From positions 1 through 50,613 of the forward strand of contig JAJDDV010000187.1 of NCBI GenBank assembly GCA_029260135.1: a stretch of DNA of 50,613 nucleotides, given 5' to 3'. The translations under genes were made by a program, and so were the position numbers. This document shows, piece by piece, positions 7,538-16,279 of the stretch (within the stretch, counting starts at the first letter, position 1; every line of letters begins with the position of its first letter). The stretch is from Phycisphaerae bacterium (GTDB lineage Bacteria > Planctomycetota > Phycisphaerae > UBA1845). Below the pieces are notes generated by a model, which worked only from the letters and a program-made list of their open reading frames with translations, did no database searches and had not been told where the DNA came from.

Positions 7538-10036
7538 CTACGGCTGAACCGTGATCGAGACCGACGGCTTATACCGGTTGTCCGCGCCGTCTTTCACCTC
7601 GCCCTTCCACGTCCAACTGGTCGCGCTCGACGGCAACCCGGACAGGCCGAACGAGGCCGTGTACGTTCCGTCGAAGTGGTTGGTGAAGTTCTGCCGCACG
7701 CGGTTCTTGTTGGAGTCCTTCAGCTCCCACCGCTGGCGAACGAGGTCGTTGAAATCCACCACATCCGACCACATCTTCATGTAGAGCGTGTCGCCCCGTG
7801 TGAACGTCCGGTCGTCCGTCGAGAAGTCCGCATTCTTCGACAGAATGAAGCCCTCACCACCCGGACCGCCCGCACAGGCAGGATCACCGCTGCAATCCGC
7901 GTCGGCGCAATCCGTCGCACCGTCGCAGTCTTCGTCGATCCCGTCCGAGCAATTCGTCTCGCTCCCCGGTGGGTTACCACAGTCGGCCGGGCAGTTGCAC
8001 GAATCTTCACCCGCATCGCAGGTGCCGTCGCCGCAGCAACTCGGAAGCGGGTCGTTGACACAAGCGCCGCCGGAGCACGTGTCACTCGTACACGGATCAC
8101 CGTCATCGCAATCGATCGGCGTGTTGCTGCACGTTCCGCCCGAGCAGACATCCGTCGTGCAAGCGTCGCCGTCGTCGCAATCCGCGTTGACACTACAACC
8201 AGCGGAAGCGAGCACGGTGATCGTCACGCTGGGCCGATACCGATTGTCGGCGTTATCTCGCAACTCGCCTTCCCACGTCCACTCGGTTTCAGCAGAAGGC
8301 AAGCCGGAAAGGGCGAAGGAAGCCGTGTAGTTTCCGTCAAAGTGGTTGGTCAGCGGCTCCCGCACACGGTCGCCGGGGGGATCCTGCAGCTCCCACCGCG
8401 ATCGCCGCAGATCATTGAAGTCCACCACGTCCGACCACATCTTCATGTAGAGCGTCTCGCCCCGTGTGAACGTCCGGTCGTCCGTCGAGAAGTCCGCGTT
8501 CTTCGACAGGATGAAACCTTCACCACCCGGTCCCCCCGCACAGGCGGGATCACCGCTGCAGTCCCCGTCGGCGCAGTCCGTCGCGCCGTCACAGTCTTCG
8601 TCCACACCATCCGTGCAGTTCGTCTCGTTGCCCGGCGGCGAACCACAGTCGGCCGGACAATTACAGGAGTCTTCACCCCCGTCGCACGTGCCGTTACCAC
8701 AGCAAGCCGGAAGCGGATCGTTGATGCAAGAGCCCCCCGAACAACTATCGCTTGTGCAGGCGTCGCCGTCATCGCAATCGATCGGCGTGTTGCTGCACGA
8801 ACCGCCGGAGCACACGTCCGTCGTACACGCGTCCCCGTCGTCGCAGTCTCCGTTGTTCTGGCACCCCCCGCCGCCGCCAATAATCCCGCAAACCTCCGCA
8901 CAGATCAGGTCAATCGGTACGCCCCTGTTCTCCCAGCCACCCTGATTGCAGTAGTTGTGGCAGTGGTGCAGCGCGATCACCTTGTGGCTCGACGCCGCCA
9001 GAACCGGCGAGCCGGACGACCCGCCCTCCGTGTCGATCCAGTAACCGACGTCGTTGTAGCTACCACTGCTACATCCGGGTTCCGATGTGCTCGTGACCCG
9101 GCAACGCCCCGACGCGTACGGTGAGTTCGGGTTGCAGTCGAACCCGAACTCCTTCGCCCGACCGGCCGGATGCGCTGGCATGTAGATGACCTCACCAACC
9201 GTCGCCGTGCGATCATCGATCTGTAGGTACCCGTACGTCGACGCGGGATTCCCCGAGAGCTGCACCAACGCATAGTCCAGCGCCGGGCTGTCCTGGATAA
9301 ACGCCGAACCCGAGTAGACCGTTCCGCCATAGCAGAGCTGGCAGTTCCCCGATCCGCAGTTCGGCGTCTCAGCCATGAACTCGTAGTCCGTGTTCAACGC
9401 CTGCGACGACGAAGTGATGCAGTGCTCGTTCGTGATAAAATGGCTGTCCGCCGACGCCAACCAGCCCGTACATAGATACATACCCTGGATCAGAAGACGC
9501 GCGACAGCGCGCCCCTTGTCATACTCCGTCGTTCCGGAACGGCACACCGCGTTCTCGAAATCGTTCGACCCGCAGATACGTTCGATCGCCGGACCGAAGT
9601 TGTCGAAACCCGCCGCGTACTCGTCGATGACGAACCCCGCACTCGAACGACGGCTCGTACTCACCAGCTCCAACACGATCGTGTCGCCCTTGATGTGCTG
9701 CGACCAGAACCTTCCCGCGTTCATCTTACCCTTGGACTCGAGGACGTACGCCTGACCGCCCTTCGCATCTGAGACAATCAGAGAATCGCCCGCAGCCAGA
9801 TGGAACTTCTTGAAATGGACCGAAAGGTACGTCGCACTCGGGTGCGTGAATTCGTACACCCGGCCGCTCGCCGTGCTCAGCACCTCCACGTCCGACCCTC
9901 CGGTCGAATCAACGTGAAGGGCGTACGACTCGCCGATTCTCAGCGCCTCCTGTCCCTGGGCGGGTGGACCGGCTGCGAGCAAAACCCCCGCTGTCCAGAC
10001 TGGAAGCATGAAGCGAAGTGAAGATGACTTACACAT
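7538..10036 (-). CDS. Exported trypsin-fold (Lys-C-like) serine protease with duplicated Cys-rich/beta modules
   Basis: An 832-residue exported protein. A signal peptide (hydrophobic LPVWTAGVLLAAG, AQGQ cleavage region) is followed by a beta-rich pro-region resembling that of lysyl endopeptidases. The chymotrypsin-fold protease has a complete triad: H205 in NEHC, D254 in ALDYALVQL and S341 in GGSSGSPV. From about residue 394 come two near-identical 222-residue units. Each contains Asp/Cys repeats (DCDDGDACTTDVCSGG), a VDEDCDGATDC-type segment and a beta domain starting GEGFILSKNADFSTDD. The repeats resemble Ca-binding secreted-protein modules of planctomycetes and myxobacteria; their role is unknown. 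GTG/ATG alternatives upstream are rejected because ATG at 10036 has GGAGGAG with 6-nt spacing and begins the signal peptide. No C-terminal anchor is seen, so it is probably released. Substrate unknown. Confidence 0.92.
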   Translation of the reverse strand: MCKSSSLRFMLPVWTAGVLLAAGPPAQGQEALRIGESYALHVDSTGGSDVEVLSTASGRVYEFTHPSATYLSVHFKKFHLAAGDSLIVSDAKGGQAYVLESKGKMNAGRFWSQHIKGDTIVLELVSTSRRSSAGFVIDEYAAGFDNFGPAIERICGSNDFENAVCRSGTTEYDKGRAVARLLIQGMYLCTGWLASADSHFITNEHCITSSSQALNTDYEFMAETPNCGSGNCQLCYGGTVYSGSAFIQDSPALDYALVQLSGNPASTYGYLQIDDRTATVGEVIYMPAHPAGRAKEFGFDCNPNSPYASGRCRVTSTSEPGCSSGSYNDVGYWIDTEGGSSGSPVLAASSHKVIALHHCHNYCNQGGWENRGVPIDLICAEVCGIIGGGGGCQNNGDCDDGDACTTDVCSGGSCSNTPIDCDDGDACTSDSCSGGSCINDPLPACCGNGTCDGGEDSCNCPADCGSPPGNETNCTDGVDEDCDGATDCADGDCSGDPACAGGPGGEGFILSKNADFSTDDRTFTRGETLYMKMWSDVVDFNDLRRSRWELQDPPGDRVREPLTNHFDGNYTASFALSGLPSAETEWTWEGELRDNADNRYRPSVTITVLASAGCSVNADCDDGDACTTDVCSGGTCSNTPIDCDDGDPCTSDTCSGGACVNDPLPSCCGDGTCDAGEDSCNCPADCGNPPGSETNCSDGIDEDCDGATDCADADCSGDPACAGGPGGEGFILSKNADFSTDDRTFTRGDTLYMKMWSDVVDFNDLVRQRWELKDSNKNRVRQNFTNHFDGTYTASFGLSGLPSSATSWTWKGEVKDGADNRYKPSVSITVQP
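7551..8882 (-). repeat. In-frame 666-bp tandem duplication within the protease gene
   Basis: The segment starting near 7551 repeats at 8217 with a constant offset of 666 nt (for example TGAACGTCCGG at 7801 and 8467). The two copies encode 222 residues each and stay in frame. Similarity is high over about 650 nt per unit and fades at the junctions. Identity is visible at the DNA level, including third positions, so the duplication is fairly recent or is homogenised. Confidence 0.9.
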
Positions 10037-11239
10037 GTAACGCTCCTCCAAAACACCACGTGTTCGGACGTAGATAGGGCACGACACGACACCGTGTACG
10101 CGGTCCGAACCATTGACATCACATCCTGACTCACCCGCCACACGCGGGTCGATCCCTCCAGACGTACACCACCCCCATACACACACGACCGGCCATGATC
10201 ACGATAGACCGGTCACCCTTGCATGGCCCAGCCGCCACACGGCCGGCGCATCACACAACCTCCCAACCGGGCGATAACAGACCCGGCGAGGTCTACGCAC
10301 AACTCAAGTTGTCCTCACGAATAGACTCCGACCGCTCGTGAGCCCGTGCCGATGAGAGGAACACCGTAGGTCGCCACTGAATCCCAACCTACCGATGAGT
10401 CCCTGCACTCCAAGCGACCACAGCTCTTGATCTTCTACTTCCCGCCTCACACGCCACGGCTCCCGGCAAGAGCCCAAACCGGGAACCCGCGAGTGACATT
10501 CGCGTCGCCACCACGCTGCGCTCAGACCCGCACCACCCGCCGTATGGATTGACCCTCTCCACACAGCGCACCGAGAAAGACGCCAACCGAACGATACACG
10601 CCGCCCAGGAACACCGACCGCCCAGCCCGTTCGAAACGCGGCGCGGCCGCCACGCCACAATGAAAGAGCTTCCATGTATCCACAAACCCGACTGCGCCTA
10701 CAGAAAACACAGCCGCGGACCCGACCTCCACGCACCGAGTCGGCCAGTCACCGGTGAATCCAAGGTCAATAAGACAAGAAACTTAATGGGCGGACGAGCC
10801 GGTGTCAACTGCAAACCGAAAGAAAATCAGACACTGCAACCTGAGGGAAACTCGATCCCAACCCACGGCCAACCGCCCTCTCCCGGGTCACCGCCCGCCC
10901 CCCCATCCTCAGACATCGCTTCACTCCATGCTTCGCCCACGCAAGACGTTGCGCGGGAGATCTCCATTCAGCGTGTGAGACCCCACAGGCGGCGACGGTT
11001 GACCGATCTGCAGCGCACGCCGCAGCGAACACCGACCTCAAAGGCGCATATCACCCACCGTGGGCTCCCCATGCCGAGCTGCGATCAATAAGAGACTCGA
11101 TGGCCCCGTGGACGGATCTTCACAACGCTAAACTGGAGTACCGCTTGCTCTTGTGCGGTCCAACACACCCCACATCCAGCCGATAGCGCACGATCTCACT
11201 CACAACAGACGGCGTGGCCAAATGCTCGGCGCAAGACAG

Positions 11240-11271
11240 TGGGCCGGCATACGACTCCCCAGGCCGGCCCG
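11240..11271. other. GGCCGGC hairpin, similar to the one after the protease gene
   Basis: GGGCCGGC at 11241-11248 pairs with GCCGGCCC at 11263-11270. The flanks (AGTGGGCCGGCAT on the left) match those of the 7422-7455 hairpin, so it may be a terminator for a lost or unrecognised minus-strand transcript. Confidence 0.45.
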
Positions 11272-11513
11272 CAGTCAGTTAGAGTCTAAACCGGTAACGA
11301 TGGCGGGCAGACAAACGGACGGCCGAAGACGAACCAGGCGACTTGCTCGGCCACCCGCCTCCGCCAGCGTTACGAATCCGGCCCTCAGCGAGCACAGGGA
11401 CACCGGCGAACTCGACAATTCCGACATTCCCGTACAGCACCTGGCACGGGCAGATCAGCCTTGAGTCGCCTTCCCAAGGGTCGCGTCAAGTAGACACTTC
11501 CGCAGGCACACCA

Positions 11514-11538
11514 TAACGTCTTTTCTAATAAGACGTTA
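11514..11538. other. Palindromic hairpin upstream of the small Asp/Tyr-rich gene
   Basis: A perfect 9-bp inverted repeat, TAACGTCTT (11514-11522) and AAGACGTTA (11530-11538), with a 7-nt loop. There is no T-run. It ends 40 nt before the -35 box of the next gene, so it could be an operator or a weak terminator. Confidence 0.45.
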
Positions 11539-11578
11539 CAAATCACCCAATACGTCCACTAACGAGTTTGCTTTCCAT

Positions 11579-11608
11579 TTGTCAACTATTTACGAATGCT
11601 GGTAATAT
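11579..11608 (+). promoter_or_regulatory. Probable sigma70-type promoter of the small exported protein
   Basis: TTGTCA at 11579-11584, an 18-nt spacer, then TAATAT at 11603-11608. Transcription would begin near 11615, leaving a leader of about 40 nt that carries the ribosome site GGAGGT at 11646-11651. Confidence 0.5.
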
Positions 11609-11657
11609 ACGGGTTGCCAGTGATTGTGAGCGGCGAGGCAGATTCGGAGGTGACATC

Positions 11658-11897
11658 GTGCGATACAGAACGGCTTGGATACGGCTCAGAGGATGGTTCC
11701 TGGTGCTCGCGGCCGCGGGCAGCCCATTGATCACCGTCGCCACGTGCGATCCCGAGCGCGGGACATTCGACCTCTACCGCGACGACGACTACGGCCAACG
11801 CCGCGGATTCTGGGATCTGTTCGACGACCACGACTATTACTACGACGACTGCGGACTCTTCGGCTGCGGCTACGACGAGTACGTCTTTTTCGATTAG
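11658..11897 (+). CDS. Small exported Asp/Tyr-rich protein
   Basis: A 79-residue protein of unknown function. The GTG start at 11658 is supported by GGAGGT six bases upstream; the open frame continues upstream but without a site. Residues 1-29 form a basic, then hydrophobic export signal (WFLVLAAAGSPLITVAT) ending at C30, an imperfect lipobox, so it may be a lipoprotein. The mature part is extremely acidic and aromatic: 13 Asp and about 7 Tyr in 50 residues, including RDDDY, FDDHDYYYDD and a CGLFGCGYDEY end with two further cysteines. Metal binding or envelope association is possible but not shown. I have an uncertain recollection of similar short proteins in planctomycetes. It is preceded by its own promoter-like sequence, so it is probably transcribed alone. 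Confidence 0.7.
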   Translation: MRYRTAWIRLRGWFLVLAAAGSPLITVATCDPERGTFDLYRDDDYGQRRGFWDLFDDHDYYYDDCGLFGCGYDEYVFFD

Positions 11898-11972
11898 AGT
11901 TCCTTTTTTGAGATCGCGTCATCCGGAGTCGTAGCGACCCGAACGCATCACTCGGGCTCAGCGCCTCTTGAT

Positions 11973-12908
11973 ATGCACGCTCGGACTCGGGCGAAGGGAT
12001 GTCGCCATTCGAAGAAGAGGGACTCGGCGATAGTCGATCGACTACGGCTGCGCTGGGATGATGAACGCAACAACGTCGCGACGGCGGCGATCACCCGAGG
12101 GCAGCGCGTGCAACGATCCACGGTCGGTTCTTTGCTTCGTTCGACACAGGCGCATTGTCTCCAGCTCTGCGACAAGCAGACCTTGGAGTACGGCATCGCG
12201 TATTCCTCCACGCGCTTTCCCGGCCTTCCCGAAGCGCAGCAATATCGCGAGGTGATAGCAAACGACGCCGAGTGCTTGCCTCGAGCCTTCGACGAAGCCG
12301 AGGCCTTCTTCAGGCAGTGCACACACCAGTTCCACATCTGGGCGCCGGCCAACGGCGAACACTCCCCCGAGGTGGCGTCCTTTCTCGATGCTCGTGGCTT
12401 CGTGACGCGAGCGTTCACAGCCTTCGCGCTCACCGACTGGGTCGAACAGAAGACCCACGACCACATTCGCGTGCTCCCCGCGCGCGCGATGCGAAGCGCG
12501 CTGCACTCAACGTTCCTCGAACGCGACACACCTCCGGACACACGACTTCGACAATCGCTCGCCGACGCGTGCGACGTCCACCTGGACGATCCTCAGTACG
12601 ACCTCTTCCTGGCCATGGTTGAGGGTCAACCCGCCGGCCGCTGCGCGCTCTATCAGGTGGGCGACATCGCTCGCGTGATGGACCTGACCATTCTTCCCCC
12701 CTTCGCCGATTCCGGCGCCGACAACGCTCTTGTCGCGCACGCCCTCGCCCTGGCCAAGCGACTCGAAATGCGCAACATCTGCACGCAACACGATGCCGAT
12801 GACACAACCACACGCGCATGGCTCGAGCAACGAGGATTCACCGACGACGGCCAGATCGTCGAGTTCCACAGGCGCCCACTTGATTCGACGGGCTCCCCGT
12901 CATGCTGA
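11973..12908 (+). CDS. GNAT-like N-acetyltransferase, two-domain
   Basis: A 311-residue soluble protein. Residues about 60-150 and 200-305 each end in a segment typical of the C-terminus of GCN5-related acetyltransferases (VASFLDARGFVTRAFTAF and TRAWLEQRGFTDDGQIVEF). The second half also has a plausible acetyl-CoA-binding strand-helix (RVMDLTILPPFADSGADNALVAHALALAKR), though the classical RGxGxG/A loop is not clean. The acceptor is unknown. The start is uncertain: ATG 11973 has no clear ribosome site, and the first 40 residues are weakly conserved in appearance. The stop overlaps the next start by 7 nt (ATGCTGA), so it is translated together with the amidohydrolase. Confidence 0.75.
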   Translation: MHARTRAKGCRHSKKRDSAIVDRLRLRWDDERNNVATAAITRGQRVQRSTVGSLLRSTQAHCLQLCDKQTLEYGIAYSSTRFPGLPEAQQYREVIANDAECLPRAFDEAEAFFRQCTHQFHIWAPANGEHSPEVASFLDARGFVTRAFTAFALTDWVEQKTHDHIRVLPARAMRSALHSTFLERDTPPDTRLRQSLADACDVHLDDPQYDLFLAMVEGQPAGRCALYQVGDIARVMDLTILPPFADSGADNALVAHALALAKRLEMRNICTQHDADDTTTRAWLEQRGFTDDGQIVEFHRRPLDSTGSPSC

Positions 12909-14134
12909 TCAAGGCCAGATATGTCGTCCCCGTGACACAGCCGGCCATCGAAAACGGTGGTGTCGTCATTCGCGACGGAATCATCACCGAAGTCGGGTGC
13001 GCCAACGCCCTCCACGACTCCCCCGCTATCGACTACGGCGATGCGATGATCGGACCCGGATTCGCCAACGCCCATACCCACCTCGACTTGACCCACTGCA
13101 ACAACCTGCTGCCGGTTTCGTCCGGGTTTGTCGACTGGCTGCGGCGTCTCATGGCGCACAAGGCGAAACGCCCTGCCACCGAAGAGAGCATACGCTCGGC
13201 AGCGGCGGCGGGGCTCGAGGCGTCGGTTCGGGCAGGCGTTACGACCCTCGGTGACATTAGCGCGACACCGGCCTGGACGCGAGAGGTCCTGTCGGCGTCC
13301 GGGCTTCGCGTCGTGTCGTTCGGCGAAGTGATTGCGATTGGAGCGCGGCGCTGCCTGTTGGACGAACGTCTAGCTGCGGCGGCGGATGTACGGCAAGCAA
13401 CGGCGCGCATGCGCATCGGCGTATCGCCGCACGCGCCGTACACCGTTGAGCCGGATGCGATGCGGGCGTGCGGCGAACTGGCTAGGAGGATGAACCAACC
13501 GCTGTGTATTCATCTGGCAGAGACTGAAGCGGAGTCGCAGTTCACGACATCGCGGGCGGGACCATTCGTCGATTATCTTCGTACGCTCGGCGTGTGGGAC
13601 GACTCGATACCGACAAGCGGGTGCGGGCCGATCGAACTGGCGAAGCGCGTCGGCTTGCTCTGGTCTCGAACGGTGATCGCGCATGCCAATTACGTCGACG
13701 ATGCCGACCTTGGCGCCATCAAGGAAAGCGGTGCTAGCGTTGTATATTGTCCGCGGACACATGACACCTTCAGACACGCGCCCCACCGCTTCGCGGATAT
13801 GCTGGCTGCGGGCATTAACGTCTGCATCGGCACTGACAGTCTGGCATCGAATCCGTCGCTGAGCATTCTCGATGAACTTCGCTTTCTTCGTCGCGCATAT
13901 CCTGATTTTTCGGTTGAGAGAGTCTTCGAGATGGGTACGCTTCGGGGTGCCGGGGCACTGGGCTTCTCGCAAACGACGGGCTCGCTGACGCCGGGCAAAG
14001 CGGCTGATCTTGTTGTGATTCCGCTCGACGCCTCGGACGCCGCCGCCGGATGGAGTGGGGCGCTTGATTCTGAAACGACACCGAGCGTCGTGTACCTAGA
14101 CGGAAGGGTTCGCGAGATCGATGGCCAGGCCTGA
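12902..14134 (+). CDS. Amidohydrolase of the TrzA/cytosine-deaminase type, possible aminofutalosine deaminase
   Basis: A 410-residue metal-dependent hydrolase of the amidohydrolase superfamily. Metal-binding and catalytic motifs are complete: ANAHTHLDLTH near residue 57, SPHAPYTV, IHLAETEAE, AHANYVDD and CIGTDSLASN, followed by a C-terminal beta sandwich (LTPGKAADLVVI). These are the features of N-heterocycle deaminases such as SAH/MTA deaminase and aminodeoxyfutalosine deaminase (MqnX) of the futalosine menaquinone pathway. The GTDSLASNPSLSILDE block resembles my recollection of the MqnX group, but the exact substrate cannot be fixed from sequence alone. It is translationally coupled to the GNAT-like gene upstream (7-nt overlap) and overlaps the DUF2079 gene downstream by 14 nt. 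Confidence 0.9.
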   Translation: MLIKARYVVPVTQPAIENGGVVIRDGIITEVGCANALHDSPAIDYGDAMIGPGFANAHTHLDLTHCNNLLPVSSGFVDWLRRLMAHKAKRPATEESIRSAAAAGLEASVRAGVTTLGDISATPAWTREVLSASGLRVVSFGEVIAIGARRCLLDERLAAAADVRQATARMRIGVSPHAPYTVEPDAMRACGELARRMNQPLCIHLAETEAESQFTTSRAGPFVDYLRTLGVWDDSIPTSGCGPIELAKRVGLLWSRTVIAHANYVDDADLGAIKESGASVVYCPRTHDTFRHAPHRFADMLAAGINVCIGTDSLASNPSLSILDELRFLRRAYPDFSVERVFEMGTLRGAGALGFSQTTGSLTPGKAADLVVIPLDASDAAAGWSGALDSETTPSVVYLDGRVREIDGQA

Positions 14135-16139
14135 TGCAGATGATGCAGCGATCGGAGCCGTGCCGGACCCGATGTTGACGGCGATTGCCACCTTCCTCGG
14201 CATGGTCGGTGTGGTCTCGCTTGGACTTGCGATCTGGGCAATCCAACCGTTTCAGTTCAACGTCGCGAACTACACGACGGAGCCGTTTTCTGCGTCGCAG
14301 GGCTACTGGGTATCGTTGTCCTTCGTCGTGCTCGTGCATCTTGCGATTCTGGCGGCGGCCGGAGTGTTGGGATATAGGGCTGCCTGTACAAAGACACGGG
14401 TAAGCTGCGCTTACCCATGCCACCCAGCCGGCGAAGCGTCTGCCATTCGTTCCGGTCCGGTCACCGTCGGGCCGGCGACGCCTTGGGGGACCGGGTTGGG
14501 CGCTCTCTCGCCATTGCTCTTGACCGCCCCGCTGGCGTGCTACGTCTTTGTTGATGGAACGCCGCCGTTTGCCCTCAGCTTCCTGTTGGTTCTCGCAGGC
14601 GGTTGCGCTGCGTTAGGTGTAGGCGTCCGGTGGATCGCGACTGACGGACATCAGGGCAGTGGGTGGGCGGCGGTTGTCTCACTCCTCGTGTTGATCGCGC
14701 TGCTGACGATCGTCCACACACGCATTCAGATCAACTTCTTCGAGCACTTCATGTTTGGCCACGCGGACATCGGCCATTTTACCGAAGAGTTGAAGAACGC
14801 GCTGGCCGGTCGTGGTCTTCGCTGCGACAGCTTTGACAACACGCGCCTTGGATGGCATTTTGTGCCGTTGCTGTACGTGCTGGTTCCTGGATATGCGTTG
14901 TGGCCTTCGCCGGTCTTTCTGATGGTGTGTAGCGGCGTTGTGGTCCACATCGTCGCGCTACCCGCTTACTTCCTGGCGAAACGGCTGTCGGGCTCGGTCT
15001 CGATCGGCTGGATGTGCGCGTTGGCGTGGCTGCTGCTTCCGTCGCTGAGTCGGTTGATCTACGCAAATACGTACGGGTTTCCGTGGCCAAACGTTGCGTT
15101 GCCGCTGACGGCGCTGGTCGTTATTACGGGTGTGACGCAGCGTTGGCGAACGTGTTGCGTGATGGTCGGGTTGCTGCTTCTCTGTCGTGAGACGACGGCA
15201 GTGGTGGTGCTGGGCTGGGGCGTGTACGTCGCGTGGTTCACGGAGCGGCGAAAGCTGGGGATCGCCTTCGGTCTGTCCGCGATAGCGTATGGCGCTCTGT
15301 GCGTTTGGGTCTTGATCCCCCACTTCGCCTCATCGGGACACTATGAACGCCTCGGTCTCTTTGGATCGCTGGGCCGTTCGCCCGGTGATCTTCTGACGTC
15401 CGCCTTCACGCAGCCCGAGTTGTTCTTCGGGCGCCTGATGAGGCGCGAGGTGGGCTATCTGCTCTTGATGCTCGTTGTACCGATGGCCCTGCTGCCCATT
15501 CGAGGATGGCGGCTTGCGGTCTTCTCCCTCCCGGCGTTGATTCCGGTGCTACTGCTGGAGAACACCGCGTGGATGAGTATCAAGTTCTGGCATCATGGAG
15601 CCGTCTTACCGCTTCTGTTTTTCGGCGGGATCGTAGCAATGCGAGCCGGCACTGCAGGCACGGTAACGCAGTCCGGACTGATACGGTGGATCAGCGGCCT
15701 GGATACACTGACAAAACCGCAGCTCCATCGCGGTTTGGCGGCGTCGGTACTGGTTGCGGCGGCGCTTGGGCATTACCTTTGGGGGTTCTCGCCAGTGAGC
15801 AAGCCCTACGAAGCGATCGTGGCGTCTTCGTTTTTGCAGCAAGCCGATCCGCGCCTCGACACGGTTCGACGGCTTCGAGACAGCATTCCGAAGGACCGAA
15901 CCGTACTCGCCACGGAACGATTGGCTGCACACTTCACGGATTACAGACGACTGTATACGGGTCGCGCGATCCGACCTGTGGATGTGGTCATCATTGATCG
16001 ATCCGATGCGTGGGATACGTCGGGGCTTCACCAAGCGGCGCCGCAGTTCGCTGAGGATCCGGCGTACCGTTTGTCGGTTCAGAAAGGCCCTATTGTCGTC
16101 TTCGAACGCCGGGAGGCGCTGCCATTGAGAAAGCCATAG
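14121..16139 (+). CDS. DUF2079 polytopic membrane protein
   Basis: A 672-residue inner-membrane protein with around a dozen hydrophobic segments. The block LGWHFVPLLYVLVPGYALWP followed by ALPAYFLAKRLSGS is characteristic of the DUF2079 family, which has a GT-C glycosyltransferase-like architecture, and the C-terminal soluble end (TGRAIRPVDVVIIDRSD) is also typical. Enzymatic role unproven; sugar transfer to a lipid or protein is a family-level guess. The start ATG at 14121 overlaps the previous stop by 14 nt; ATG 14173 is a possible alternative. Codons 93-100 are built from a perfect palindrome (14398-14416) that looks like an inserted repeat in a cytoplasmic loop. It is the last gene of the 11.97-16.14 kb set. 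Confidence 0.85.
   Translation: MARPDADDAAIGAVPDPMLTAIATFLGMVGVVSLGLAIWAIQPFQFNVANYTTEPFSASQGYWVSLSFVVLVHLAILAAAGVLGYRAACTKTRVSCAYPCHPAGEASAIRSGPVTVGPATPWGTGLGALSPLLLTAPLACYVFVDGTPPFALSFLLVLAGGCAALGVGVRWIATDGHQGSGWAAVVSLLVLIALLTIVHTRIQINFFEHFMFGHADIGHFTEELKNALAGRGLRCDSFDNTRLGWHFVPLLYVLVPGYALWPSPVFLMVCSGVVVHIVALPAYFLAKRLSGSVSIGWMCALAWLLLPSLSRLIYANTYGFPWPNVALPLTALVVITGVTQRWRTCCVMVGLLLLCRETTAVVVLGWGVYVAWFTERRKLGIAFGLSAIAYGALCVWVLIPHFASSGHYERLGLFGSLGRSPGDLLTSAFTQPELFFGRLMRREVGYLLLMLVVPMALLPIRGWRLAVFSLPALIPVLLLENTAWMSIKFWHHGAVLPLLFFGGIVAMRAGTAGTVTQSGLIRWISGLDTLTKPQLHRGLAASVLVAAALGHYLWGFSPVSKPYEAIVASSFLQQADPRLDTVRRLRDSIPKDRTVLATERLAAHFTDYRRLYTGRAIRPVDVVIIDRSDAWDTSGLHQAAPQFAEDPAYRLSVQKGPIVVFERREALPLRKP
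14398..14416 (+). repeat. Perfect palindrome inside the DUF2079 reading frame
   Basis: GGGTAAGC (14398-14405), 3-nt loop, GCTTACCC (14409-14416), followed by CATGCCACCC. The sequence shares the CCATGCC core with the intergenic repeat at 4133-4210. It encodes a Cys/Pro-rich stretch (TRVSCAYPCHPAG) unlike the flanking membrane sequence. Confidence 0.6.
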
Positions 16140-16279
16140 CAGCCCAGGAGCGCCGTCACGACTAAATCGATGGTTCATCCGAGCCGCGCCCGTTAGGAAG
16201 CGGTTTGCAGAGGGATCGGTCGTACTTGTTCGTCCGCTCCCTGACGGTCGCGTCTCGGTTCTCTCAGGGGCCTTGATTA

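Larger units (their letters stand above)
10037..11578. other. Long gene-poor stretch (about 1.5 kb)
   Basis: No ORF here has a convincing start, domain or codon pattern; the open frames present are short, Arg/Pro/Ser-rich and lack ribosome sites. Visible structure: the presumed promoter region of the minus-strand protease next to 10037, a palindrome ACAACT-CA-AGTTGT at 10299-10312, a 5-bp hairpin at 11140-11159, a GGCCGGC hairpin at 11240-11271, and an A/T-rich hairpin at 11514-11538. The plus strand is rich in C and A over much of the stretch. It may be a decayed gene or hold an RNA; neither is shown. Confidence 0.55.

Noticed and set aside
7457..9124. 555-codon plus-strand frame opposite the protease
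   Set aside because: Val/Arg/Ala-rich shadow that follows the repeats of the minus-strand gene; no start signal.
10304..10735. 143-codon minus-strand frame in the gene-poor region
   Set aside because: Rich in Arg, Trp, Gly and Cys with no ribosome site or domain, and several frames are open at once as in non-coding GC-rich DNA.
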